A DNA stretch of 64,000 bases from Ilyonectria destructans (Eukaryota > Ascomycota > Sordariomycetes > Hypocreales > Nectriaceae): assembly GCA_020740775.1 (NCBI GenBank), contig JAHEWK010000008.1:558001-622000 (forward strand), written 5' to 3'. Shown here in pieces: positions 1 to 10,460 of this stretch. The notes beneath the pieces are model-generated. The model saw only the letters and a list, made by a program, of their open reading frames with translations. It ran no database searches and had not been told where the DNA came from. Position 1 is the first letter of the stretch, and every line of letters begins with the position of its first letter. The position numbers and the translations under genes are program-made.

Positions 1-875
1 CTCAGGTCATCCTCCGAATTGGTGGATACACAAATGGCTAAAAGCCTGTCGATCAAGTTGACAACGGCGGTCTCGTCAGCATTGTTGAAGCTGAATTTGG
101 ACACATCGATCAAGAAAGCAAAGAGCTGAGAGAGGTTCTTCTCTTCTCCGGGGGTGGCCACCCGGCTTTTCGTTGAACTCTTACTGCTTCTTGCGGCCTT
201 GCGCGGAGCCAGTCGCACCGTGTTGTAGGTCTCCCGGAGCCAACTAGTCAGCAAAGGGATAAGTTCATAGTCGAAGCCAGTCAGGACGCGGCCATGATGT
301 GTAAGGTCGACAAGAGCTGCTAGTTGAAGGTGAAAATCATCCGAGTGTGCGGGTGAAGACAGTGTCGTAAAGTACTCCTGGCGCTCAAGATCGGTGGAGG
401 CAGCATGCTTCACACACTCGGTTAGAAGCTCCCAGCCGGCGGTACGGGCAGTAGCGGGTTTTGCCGAATCGATAAGGTCCTTCGCAGCATACCAGATATC
501 CAGGACGGGATTGAGGGGATACTCAGAAATAGAGAACCTCAGGGAGTTGGCAGCGGCGATACGCTCATTGAGAGAGCCGTTCTTGAGAAGCTCGAAAGAC
601 TCCATGTGGCTTGGCGACAGCCTTTGAGACAGGTTCGCAGAAGTAGCATGGACGAACTCAGCAGTGGGTATGGCGGCCGAGGATGATGGAGAAGCAATAG
701 ACGGCGATGACTTGGAGAGCTTTGAGCTTGTCAGGCCCCGTAAGACGTTGGCGAGGCCTCCCTGACGGGATGAATCTGGTGACGATGGAACATCTCCTGG
801 CTGCGGGGACATTAACATGTGCTCTTGTGAAGTCTCGGGGTCTTGGTGGCTAAGCGAGGCTAGACGGCGTAGCAT
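1..875 (-). CDS. tsc2: Tuberin (TSC2) homologue, N-terminal part, runs off the left edge
   Basis: Tuberin is the GTPase-activating subunit of the TSC complex that restrains Rheb and TORC1. About 290 codons are open with no stop and no obvious intron from the ATG at 875-873 to the window edge. The first ~75 residues are Ser/Pro-rich. After them comes a helical-repeat region that lines up with the N-terminal domain of animal tuberin: ELLKNGSLNERIAAANSL fits the 'CGLNNRIRMI' segment, and HLQLAALVDLTHHGRVLTGF fits '[20 protein letters not shown]', followed by a matching SKFSFNNADET stretch. The Rap/RanGAP domain would lie beyond the window. A TGA lies in frame 14 codons upstream of the chosen ATG, so this ATG is the likely start unless a small exon precedes it; an AG at the CACCAAG just upstream would allow one. 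In-frame ATGs at residues 20 and 22 are alternatives. The gene is divergent from the CSE1 gene. Confidence 0.75.
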   Translation of the reverse strand, partial: MLRRLASLSHQDPETSQEHMLMSPQPGDVPSSPDSSRQGGLANVLRGLTSSKLSKSSPSIASPSSSAAIPTAEFVHATSANLSQRLSPSHMESFELLKNGSLNERIAAANSLRFSISEYPLNPVLDIWYAAKDLIDSAKPATARTAGWELLTECVKHAASTDLERQEYFTTLSSPAHSDDFHLQLAALVDLTHHGRVLTGFDYELIPLLTSWLRETYNTVRLAPRKAARSSKSSTKSRVATPGEEKNLSQLFAFLIDVSKFSFNNADETAVVNLIDRLLAICVSTNSEDDL

Positions 876-2896
876 GTTAGCAGAGAACCGGATGTCCGTG
901 TGCTTGGTGCGCCGTCATCTGTAAGGTGCGTCGATGGGTGGAAAGCAGAGGCAAGGACAAGGTGGACGGATAGCATCGACAAGGGCCGCAGTAAACCAAA
1001 ATTTCTCAGAAGGAAGGGTACAGAGGAGGGCCGAGGACGAGGGCATCCAGATGTGGCACCTCTGGTTCTGTCGTGCGATGGGTGCGACGGACGGCGCAGC
1101 GTCTCGGATGTGGTATGCAGGAGCAGGTCAAGCAGGCTGCGCAGGCAAGTCTCACCGGCGAAACATGTGCTACCGAGGCTAGCAAGGGGCCCGCAAGATG
1201 TCGAGGAGGAAGGCGAAGTTCAACGGGGAAAGAGGCGGCCATCAAAGGGCTGAGAGGTCGGCGGGAGGTTGCAGCTTGGAGGACGATGTGGAAGTCGGCG
1301 GCGGAGGTGGGCGGCCGACAGTGGAGGGAACGACGGCGGGGCGGAAGCGAGCAGATGGCGCTATGGGAGGGCAGAAGGCGCCGGAGGAGCAGAACGAAAG
1401 CAGCTGGGGAAAAGATGGGCTATAGAGGATGTCGGTCGGTCATGGAGTGCGAGAGAACGAGGAAAGTCGATGTTGAGGGTTCAAGGTTGAAAGGTTCAAA
1501 GTCGAAGCGGGTTGAAAGAGATGGATGGCAGGCCGTCGTCAGACTCTGACCTGGACAATGGCTGGAGGTAGCTGCAGGGCCCGTCGATCAGGCGAGGTAC
1601 TTTGAACCAGGTACCTCCACGAGGTACCTTGTCGAACACGAGCCGGGCTGTTCTGGCAAGGCGCCCCCTGGAACCCCACCAATAGGGGACCAACAGGCTG
1701 CACCTCGCGTGTCCAGTGGCTAGTTTTAGGGGGGAGCGCGCGAACAGTTCAGGGATCTCGTCAACTGTGCGGCAACTGTAAGGTACTTCCGACACCGTGT
1801 ACCTTACCTCACCTTGCCGTTCCGGGTCGAGGGGCCAATCATGCAAAGCATCAACAGCATGCTGGACTGGGCAGCCACTGCGTACCTGCAGTTTTGCGCG
1901 CGAAGGCGAGAGGTTGTTTTGTCGTACGTAGGATGCTACACGAAACGGGGATAAGCGATGGACAGAAACGGGGGGATCCTCGATTTGGGACGCGCCACCT
2001 CTTTCGGATGGGATGAAGGCGTGCCAAATACCTGCGCGAGCCCAGATGGTTCCCAGCCTAGCAGCAATGTACTTGGGGTGCAAGTAACCCGTGCCAGGCC
2101 ACCTGATGAGTTGACGGGAGGGGGTCGAGACAAAGTAACCTCAGGTACCTCAGAATCCAGAACAATGTGATACGGCGCAAAAGCAAATGCTAGTTGGGTG
2201 GGATGTGTCATTGAGAGTACCTATCTAGGAGTGGCCATGTCTCAGCCAGAATCTCGATGAGGGTTGGAGCATTAATACACACACTCGTGCATAATCACCA
2301 CTGAATCACTTGTCACCACCTGCTCCTCAACAGGACAAGTGCACCTTATGATTCCTCATCCCTTCCCCTCCACAGAGTATTCACTAGCCTGCTCCCCGGC
2401 GATACCAACGAGGTACCCGAGCTCGTCTGTTGCAGCGCAGCGGCCAACGCCTCAGCCGTGGCGGGAGCGGCTCTCGGCTCGCACCTCTCTCAGCCTACCT
2501 ACCTACTACCTAGGTAACTTACCTAGGTTTCCTAAATTACCAACCTTGGTGCATAGTAGCCTATCTCCCACTGTAACAGCCCTCCCCCCCACATGCCCTG
2601 TGCTCCCAGGTGCCCCCTGGCCGCCCTCCGCTACCCAGCACCTGGTAGGGGAGCTTCCAGAGCAGGTTAGTGGCGACTACGCACCTGCTAGTGGTTTCCA
2701 TTGCACCCAGTGCAACCAAGCAGAAAAAAAAGCCAGAGCTTTTTGTTTGCCTTGCAGCCGGGAGCTGACCTCACAACAGCTTGCACTCCAAGCCAACCAA
2801 ACCAATCCTCCGCCATCACCTCCACCACCGCCTCTTCTCCTCCTTCCCTCCTTCATCCTCCCACACTCCCTCACTTCTCCTCGCACAACCTCCACC
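876..2896. other. Intergenic region between divergent tsc2 and cse1
   Basis: This 2 kb stretch separates two divergent starts and should hold both promoters and leaders. Near the CSE1 side it is CT-rich, as is usual for filamentous-fungal leaders. It carries several AGGTACCT/TACCTAGGTA-type motifs (around 1594-1640 and 2494-2530). The open frames here overlap one another on both strands, have skewed composition and resemble no family I know, so I call no gene. Confidence 0.6.
2494..2530. repeat. TACCTAGGTA-type palindromic motif cluster upstream of cse1
   Basis: Tandem CCTA/TACC units run into two CCTAGGT palindromes, about 370-400 bases before the CSE1 start. Related clusters recur in other spacers of the window. 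Whether it is a regulatory site or an ancestral repeat cannot be told from the sequence. Confidence 0.5.
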
Positions 2897-5800
2897 ATGG
2901 CGGCAGACATTGGCCACATCTCCCAGTTGCTTGATGCAACCCTCGATCCCTCCCAACACCGCAAAGGTACTTCGTCGTCCCGTTGCCCTCCCGCCCCGTC
3001 GTTGCCCCGCGATCATTTGGCTAATAAACAAACCCGTCGTCCCAACAGCCGAGTCCGCACTCAAGCTCGAGGCAGCCAAGCCCCAATACTCGCTCGGTCT
3101 GCTCAACATTGTCAGCTCAGGCGCCCTTCCTGCCAAGACTCGCCTGGCCGCTGCTTTGGCCTTCAAGAACTTCATCCGAACAAACTATGTGGTGCGTCGA
3201 GCCTCCGAATCCTCCTGTCCCGCCCCTCCCCGCTCGGCCATTGAATCGTCGACGGAACAAATACTGAACTCGATTTGTCTGCGCAGGACGAGGAGGGAAA
3301 CTACAAGCTACCTCAGGATGAGGTCCTGACTATCAAAGAGCGCCTCATCGGCCTCATGATCGAATCCCCCTCCAACATCCAGGCTCAGCTTGGCGACGCT
3401 ATTAGCGTGATTGCCGACTCTGACTTTTGGAGGCGGTGGGATACCCTTACTCAGGTGCGCTCTTCCCAATCTCTAGATGCCCTCGGCTCGCGCTCACAGT
3501 CTTTCTTTGTAGGAACTCGTCGGCCGCTTTTCCGCTACCGACCCCAAGGTCAATGTCGGCGTTCTCGAAGTCGCACACTCCATCTTTGCGCGATGGCGAC
3601 CGTTGTTCCGCACCGACGAGCTCTACATGGAGATCAACCATGTCATTGAGACCTTTGGCCAGCCCTTTATTCAGCTGTTGGTGGTAGGTTGCGATGGTCC
3701 ACCTTGGCACTGCACAATACTAACACGCTTCGTAATAGACAACTGACAAGAAGATTTCCGAGAACTCGGACAAGAAGGAGACTCTCCAGGGTTGGTTTGA
3801 AACCCTGGACCTCCAGATCAAGATCCTGAACGACATGTCCTGCCACGACTTGCCACCCATCTTTGAGGAGAACTTGGCCAGCATCTCCGAGCTTCTCCAC
3901 AAGTACCTCACATACTCCAACCCGCTGTTGGAGACCGACGATGAGACCGAGACGAGTATAGTAGACACCGTCAAGGCTGACATCTGCGAGATACTGGAGC
4001 TCTACACCGTCAAGTACGATGAAGACTTTTCCAAGTACTGCCAGCCCTTCATCGAGAAGGCCTGGAACCTGTTATCCTCCACAGGCACCGAGACCAAGTA
4101 CGACATCATCGTCAGCAAGGCATTGCACTTCCTGACGGCCGTCGCCTCAACAAAGGAGCACTCCGGGATATTTAACAGCGAGGAGGTGCTTACACAGATC
4201 GTGGAGAAGGTCATCTTGCCAAATGTGGGACTCCGCGAGTCCGATATGGAGCTGTTCGAGGACGAGCCCATCGAGTTTATCCGACGAGATCTGGAGGGCT
4301 CCGACACAGACTCCAGACGTCGATCAGCCACCGACTTCCTCCGAAAGCTCCAGGAGAAGTTTGAGGCTCCAGTCACTACCGTCGTCTCCAAGTACATCAA
4401 TCACTATCTTTCTCAGGACAAGTCGGATTGGAAGGCCAAGGACACCGCCATCTACCTCTTCCTGTCCGTTGCGGCCAAGGGCGCCGTCACCGCCGCGCAA
4501 GGTGTAAAGACGGTCAACCCCTTGGTCAATGTCGTCCAGTTCTTCGAGCAACACATTGCCCAGGATCTGATCAACAACGAGGGTGTGGAGCCTATCTCGA
4601 AGGTCGACGCCATCAAGTATCTCTACACCTTCCGCAGTCAGCTGTCCAAGGAACAGTGGAAGTTGGCATTGGGTCCTTTGATCCAGAATCTCAACTCGGA
4701 CAACTACGTTGTGTACACATACGCAGCCATTGCTGTGGAGCGAGTCTTGTTCCTTACAGACGACGCTGGCGTTCCCATGTTTCCTCGAGCAGACGTTGAG
4801 CCCTTCTCCAAGGATCTTCTTGGCCACTTGTTCAAGCTTATTGAGAAGGAGGCGAGTCCCGCCAAACTTCAAGAGAATGAGTTCTTGATGCGCTGCGTCA
4901 TGAGAATCCTCATCGTCATCAAGGACGGTGCTTCGGCCATGGTCGAAAATGTCCTTACCCATCTCATCCTAATTACGAACGTCATGAAACAGAACCCGAG
5001 CAACCCCCGATTCTACTACTACCACTTCGAGGCTATTGGCGCTCTTGTTCGGTACTGCGCTCCAAGCAACGCTGCTCTCTTCAACGAGAAGCTATGGGAG
5101 CCCTTCCACCAGATCCTGGTCGAGGATGTCACAGGTAAGCAAGCAGATCTCGATGCCGAAAAATCCGCTAACAAGCTCTCCAGAGTTCATGCAATATGTC
5201 TTCCAGATCCTTGCCCAATTGCTCGAGTCCAGCCCGACTGAGACAATTTCGGATAACTACAAGGCGCTGTTGGGTCCCTTGCTGAACCCACCCCTTTGGG
5301 AGACGCGAGGCAATGTCCCTGCTTGCACCCGTCTCCTGTCGGCCGTTGTTCCTCGAGCATCCCAGGCTATTATCGCAGAGAACCAGCTTGAGGCTGTGCT
5401 CGGTATCTTCCAAAAGCTTCTCAGCGGGAAGAAGTCTGAACTTCATGCCTTTGATCTCTTGGACTCCATCGTCAAGTCTTTCGAGCCGTAAGTCTTTTAT
5501 GTTAATATGCGATATATAAGACTGCCACTGACAACTATTCCAGCTCGGTTTTGGAACCTTATTTCGGCACCGTCCTTCGCCTCCTCTACACGAAGCTGCA
5601 AGGCGCTCCAGCTGATTCGTTCAAGCTGCGCTTCGTCAGATTCTACCACCTTGTCTCCGCTAGATCGGAGGCTGGGTTCGGCGCTGACTACTTCATCACC
5701 CAGTCGGACCAGGTCGAGGCGGGCGTCTTCACGAAGGTGTATCCTGTCTTCGTGCTAGCTGAGACGGAGAAGCTAGCTCGCCCTGTGGACCGTAAGGTCG

Positions 5801-6171
5801 CGGTTGTGTCCCTGACCAAGACTCTCTGCAACTCGCAAGCCTTCGGGCAGAAGTTCATGAAGGGTTGGGCTAACAGCTGCCGCATCTTGCTCTCCCTTCT
5901 GGCTAACCCGCCCACCGTGACTTCCGGTTCTGGTGACGAGATTGTTGCTGAGGCAGATGTCGATGACATTGGCTTCGGCATGTCTTTTACCGCGCTCAAC
6001 ACTTGCAAGGCTCTTGTTCGAGACGACTTCCCTGAGGTTCTGGATGTGACCACGTGGGTCAAGGAGTTCATGGTTACTGCCAACCAGCGACACGGTGGCG
6101 CCATCGAGGGCTTCATCGGCCAGCGTTTGAGCCCTGAGGAGCAGGAGGCCATCGCGAAGTACATCCGATGA
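2897..6171 (+). CDS. cse1: Exportin-2 / importin-alpha re-exporter (CSE1/CAS)
   Basis: This karyopherin exports importin-alpha from the nucleus with Ran-GTP so that it can be reused. Exons are 2897-2966, 3049-3191, 3287-3454, 3513-3683, 3739-5134, 5184-5487 and 5544-6171. All junctions are GT...AG and phases agree, giving 959 residues, the usual length for the family. The N-terminal importin-beta-like segment (residues ~1-110) carries the hallmark AALAFKNFIRTNY, and the HEAT-repeat body contains WRPLFRTDELYMEIN. The C-terminal part has the CAS/CSE1 segment with FYHLVSARSEAGFGADYF and ends EEQEAIAKYIR. The start ATG follows a CT-rich leader with context CCACCATGG. It converges on the PH-domain gene. 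S. pombe Kap109 is the equivalent. Identification rests on whole-length resemblance and is firm. Confidence 0.95.
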
Positions 6172-7009
6172 GCTCCCCAACGCCTCCGAGTAGAGAGATG
6201 ACGAGCACCCGGCCCAGCAGCAGGTCGAGGCGGGATTTGATAAGGATACCAGGAGTCAGGGAGGATAACTATGTATGTATGTATTGATGGACGGGCGGGT
6301 GTATGGGCATCTTGAATTAGAAGATGAATGAAGAAAAAAGTACCAGGGCATCTGGAGCAAGATGCATAGATGATGACTGGAGAAAGAAAACGGAGAAGAA
6401 TCTTGCCTGTTGAAAATATACCACAATTATGCACTCGTCATCATCAATACCCGTCACGCTGTGTGCACACCTAGGTCAACCCAACATGATTGATATTTCT
6501 GCTCTAAGTCTCCATCGTCGTGGTACGCGATGTCGGGGACCGCTCTAGGTCTAAACTTCCCAGGGCGCGCAGAAGATCGAGTGTCTATCTATCCATTCGT
6601 GATGCCACCAGACGTGAGAGCTCATTAGTCCATGTTATTATCTGCCCTCCTGTTCGGTGGCCCAGACACGAATTCCACGGCCGTCATCTTCATCGAATGC
6701 CCCCAACCCACGATGCCAAACCCCGTTCAAATGCTAGGGCAGTAGGGGTTATTCAACATCAACAAAAACGCCAAGGACTGTTTGTCCACTTCTCCTCATC
6801 GTAAGCGTTATGATGGCGAAACATCATCTGGTATCAAAATCGTACAAAACATTCAAATCCGCCCAATATGCCAGTGTCCTTAGTCCCATATGGATGCACG
6901 CAACAAAAACAAAACAAAAAAGCAAATCAGTATCTCAAAGTGCGGATGTGAAAATGATGTCGTCGAGGTCGGAAGAGGCTTCACTGCCTTCTGATTCCCG
7001 GCAAGTCGT
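6172..7009. other. Convergent 3' spacer between cse1 and the PH-domain gene
   Basis: About 840 bases between two convergent stop codons. It should contain both 3' untranslated ends. AT-richer patches with AATAAA-like runs are present, but no reading frame here resembles a protein family. Confidence 0.5.
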
Positions 7010-9031
7010 TCAAAGGAAACCACCGTCGCTGCTGATGACTCCAACACTGTTGCGCCATCCGCATCTCCGGTCGTTTTCGTCTCGGTCTCGGGGAGGCGCT
7101 CCGGTTCCTCGCGGGTTCAGCGTCCCACGGGGTATGGACGAGGACTGGATGTCGATCTCGCTACTTCCCCGGCTACTCCCACTAGCGTTCGTCTGGACTA
7201 GCAGTAAGCTGCTGGTGCTAGAGAGTCTCTTGGTAAACTCGGTGAAACTCAACCTTTTGGCACTGGTGGTGGACAGTCGCTTGTCTGCATTTGGGCGGGA
7301 GGTGCCTTCTTCGGAAGCCTTGCTCGACGCCGATATTTCCATATTGGTCATGGCCGCTGCAAGCTGGGAGGTACTCTGTATCCTTTGTGATGCGCTGGGG
7401 CGACTTTTGGCGTTGGCAGTATGTGGCCGCACGGGGGGAACCTGGTTGGCTACGATTGCTGAACCGACCCGGGTGTTGATTGGAGTCCTAGAGGTTGGTG
7501 GTCTGACTGAACTCTGAGGCTGTGCGGGCTCATGCCGGCCAGCAATAAACTGCAAGGCGCGTTGTGTTGTGGAGGGAATCAATGCTGGACCGCGCCGTTC
7601 TGGGATGTGGCCGTATGCGCCCTCATCCGAATCGTCCGAGTCTCCGTCCTGGGCCTCATCCGAGCTGTCAGATGCCTCGAAAGCGCTCCGTATTGCCATT
7701 TGCTGCGCTCGTTCGGCGGCTTCCCTCTGTTTTCGTTTTTGGTCAGCTTCTCGCATTAGCGCCTCGAATCGCGCCAAGGAGCTCAATTTCTCTTCTCCAG
7801 GGACCTCCTGCTCAGACCCAGGTATGCACCTCAATTGGAAGGCTCTGTCGAGGATAGTCTCGCGAGGCGCTGGGGGTGAACTCGAGTCAGTCGCTGTGAT
7901 TGAGGGCTGTGGTGTCTGTGAGCTCATACTGTCTCGCCCTCGGATGGGCGAGCTCATTGTTGAAGACCTCCCCTGGGCAGCCGTCCATCCCTCAATAAAT
8001 TCGCCCTGGTATTCGCCAGTGTTGCCAACAGGAGAAGGGAGGTCAGAGGGGAGGTCTGTGGGAAGCACAGTAGTGTAGTGCTGGCCAGGGATCGGGTACA
8101 TTTGCTGGATGGGGTAGTTGGCACTCGAGGGGGAGGAAACATCGCTTCTCTTAGATCGCAGACTTAGCGACTCGGAACTGAAGGTATGTGGCCTTTCGCG
8201 TGGCCCAGTAGACTGCGTATTTGCGGAGCTCTTGTGCTGGAGAACGCGAGTATCAGATCGGCCAGGCTGATTACCGCTGGTTGGGCGCGAAAAGTAGTCG
8301 GGCTGATCGCGGGATCGTGGCGCAAAGGGGTTTGTAAATTGGGGAGACATGGGGCTCTCAGGACTCATGGGCGACTTCTTGGACAGAATGAAGCGCGCCC
8401 ACTCATGCAGACTGGGATGGTGGTCGTCTGGAGGCGTACGAAACCATAACGTATTGGCGCTGGTCTCCTTGTTCGATGAAATCAGACCAGCAGCGCGGCT
8501 GGAGCGTCGTTTTCGCTCTTTGTCGGACAGGGTGACAATGAGGGTGGGTAGAACAGGACCCTGCTTCCTGTGGGCGATCATTTGGACCTGACAATCGGCA
8601 ATACCGCTAATGGGCCATTGTTGGTTCGGTTCAGTGTCGTCCTAAAGTTGGATCTCGTCAACGCATGTTCTAGAGAAAGCTTCGGGGTGAGCCGTCAGCC
8701 GGGCCTAGATCAACACACCTTGTGTTTGTAGATGAGGAGGCAGCATTCGTCGGTGGGCGTCTTTGCAATCGGCTTAGGGGTCAAACTATTGTTTCGGCTG
8801 CTCGTCACCAGCTGAGAGTAGCTGGGATTCGAAGTACCCTGTTGACCAGCTGAGGTGATGCGCCTCCCGACGACTACGTATCGTGTCTAAAGAGCACTGG
8901 GGTCAGAGGGATGTTCTTAATTTCAAATCAATCCCGGAGCAGACAACAACAAGACATACCTTCCAAACTGCCCTGCCAAGAATCTGCCCTCGGTCTGGAG
9001 GGACCATGAGCAACCCATCGAGGCTCTCCAT
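7010..9031 (-). CDS. Fungal PH-domain protein with long disordered tail
   Basis: Three exons (9031-8960, 8886-8719, 8641-7010, reading down the minus strand) join in phase to a 623-residue protein. Residues ~1-165 look like a pleckstrin-homology domain split by an insertion: an MESLDGLLMVPP strand start, VWKTRYVVVGRR, the ECCLLIYKHKDD strands, a WPISGIADCQV strand, and a terminal helix HEWARFILSK with the conserved Trp. Such domains usually bind phosphoinositides or proteins at membranes. The remainder is Ser/Pro/Arg-rich and probably disordered, apart from a charged helix near residues 360-390 (ARFEALMREADQKRKQREAA) followed by an acidic run (SDSSDEAQDGDSDDSDEG). The introns are 73 and 77 bases. 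I know no characterised orthologue and assign no specific role. The stop coordinate may be off by one base from my reading. Confidence 0.8.
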
Positions 9032-10115
9032 TGTCGGCGCGAGAAGAGGCGGTGGTTGCCAGAGAGGGAGAAGCGAAGGGGAGAAAAGCAGGGGACAGGA
9101 GGAGGGGGGAGAGAGGGGAGGAGAAGGAACAACAAGATTAGGTGAAGATCAAAGTCGCATCATGAGGCAACACGTGGTATAGGCAGCGTGGAGACGGCCA
9201 GAGACAAGACGACGGCGGAAGAAAACAGGTAGCCAAGAAATAACTGCCGGTAGGGATGGAAGGCTGCGAGCGAGTGGAACTGATTATTACGGTGACGATG
9301 GTAAGAGTGGTCCTGATGGCAATAACGAAGTAGCAATGCGGCGCCTGGTGCTGGTGCTGGTGATGATGCAGGTTCGAAGGCTGGGAGACAGGCGGAAGGT
9401 GAATGGGCTCATGGGCAGTCAGTCGCGGATAGTCGACGAACCCGGTCCCGGCGAGTTTGTCTCAGAAAACGAGCGAAGGAGGAGGCAATGGTGGTGGTGA
9501 AGGTGGTGGTTTAACCGGCCTTGGCCAGACGCTGGAGATGGGACGGATGCGGATTCGGAGGTGGATGCAGTTGCGGTTGCGGGAGGCGAAGGGATTTAGG
9601 GCGCATGGGCGAGGGTCCAGGGCTGGCACGAGGTTTGGAGGGCGAGCCCCACTGTCCTTTCGGGGGTCGCAGGGGGGTGCGAGGGGCGGGAATAGTGAGC
9701 AGACTCGATAGAACCTCCTGAGAAGAGAGCCCTGAGGACTGCTTGGGCGAAGTAAAGGGCTAAGGCAGGTACCTCCGTACTAAGGCAGGATGGAGTGGAT
9801 GTACCTACCTTTTTCCCCATCCTGGTCGTCCCTGGCCTCTCCTTTCCTGCCGGACTGGGGCGCTCCATTGGGAGGCGAAATTAAACCTCGAACAAGAATG
9901 GAAGGGACGGCCAGCTCCAGGAGATCCGGTACCTGCAAGCTACTGCATGGCAAAGTACTTTCCGAGGGCCAGGTAACGAGGAATCCGTCTGGAGCAGGTC
10001 TCAAGCGAAAAGCAGGGAAGAGCGACAGCAACGTATTCGTAATAGTGCAGACACATATGATCTAAGTGAAGTACTACGTGCTGCCGACCTTATTAGCTGT
10101 ACGTCCAGAGAAGGA

Positions 10116-10140
10116 GTACCTACCTACCAGGTAACTTACT
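10116..10140. repeat. TACCTACCTACC/AGGTAACTT motif
   Basis: A GTACCTACCTACCAGGTAAC stretch of the same family as the motif clusters near 2.5, 20.7, 28.0, 49.0 and 60.6 kb. Function unknown. Confidence 0.45.
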
Positions 10141-10433
10141 CCGTTCGTACGCCGTGCCCCTTTGCAGCCTTTCTATCAATGTTGCCTTCAGCCAACTAAT
10201 AACCGAGATCAATGCCCCCCACGAAACCGGAAAAGCCCAACTTGCGCCCCCAATCCTGCCATCGGATCCGTCACATTTACCCCTCCAGGCCAAGTGAGCC
10301 TCTAGAGGAAGAGGGGGGGAGGATGCCACAGCATCTTACCTATTACCAGGCACACAGCGTTGTACTACGTGGTATTAATGCGTCCAGGGTGCAAGCCGCA
10401 GAGCATCTAGTGCATCGTGCGGCGACGCGGAGG

Positions 10434-10460
10434 GTGCAGAGTGCAGAGTGCAGAGTGCAG
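10434..10460. repeat. Short tandem repeat, GTGCAGA units
   Basis: About three to four copies of a 7-base unit GTGCAGA, running into a TGTGTGTGCATGCGCGTG tract. A small slippage-type repeat in non-coding DNA. Confidence 0.7.
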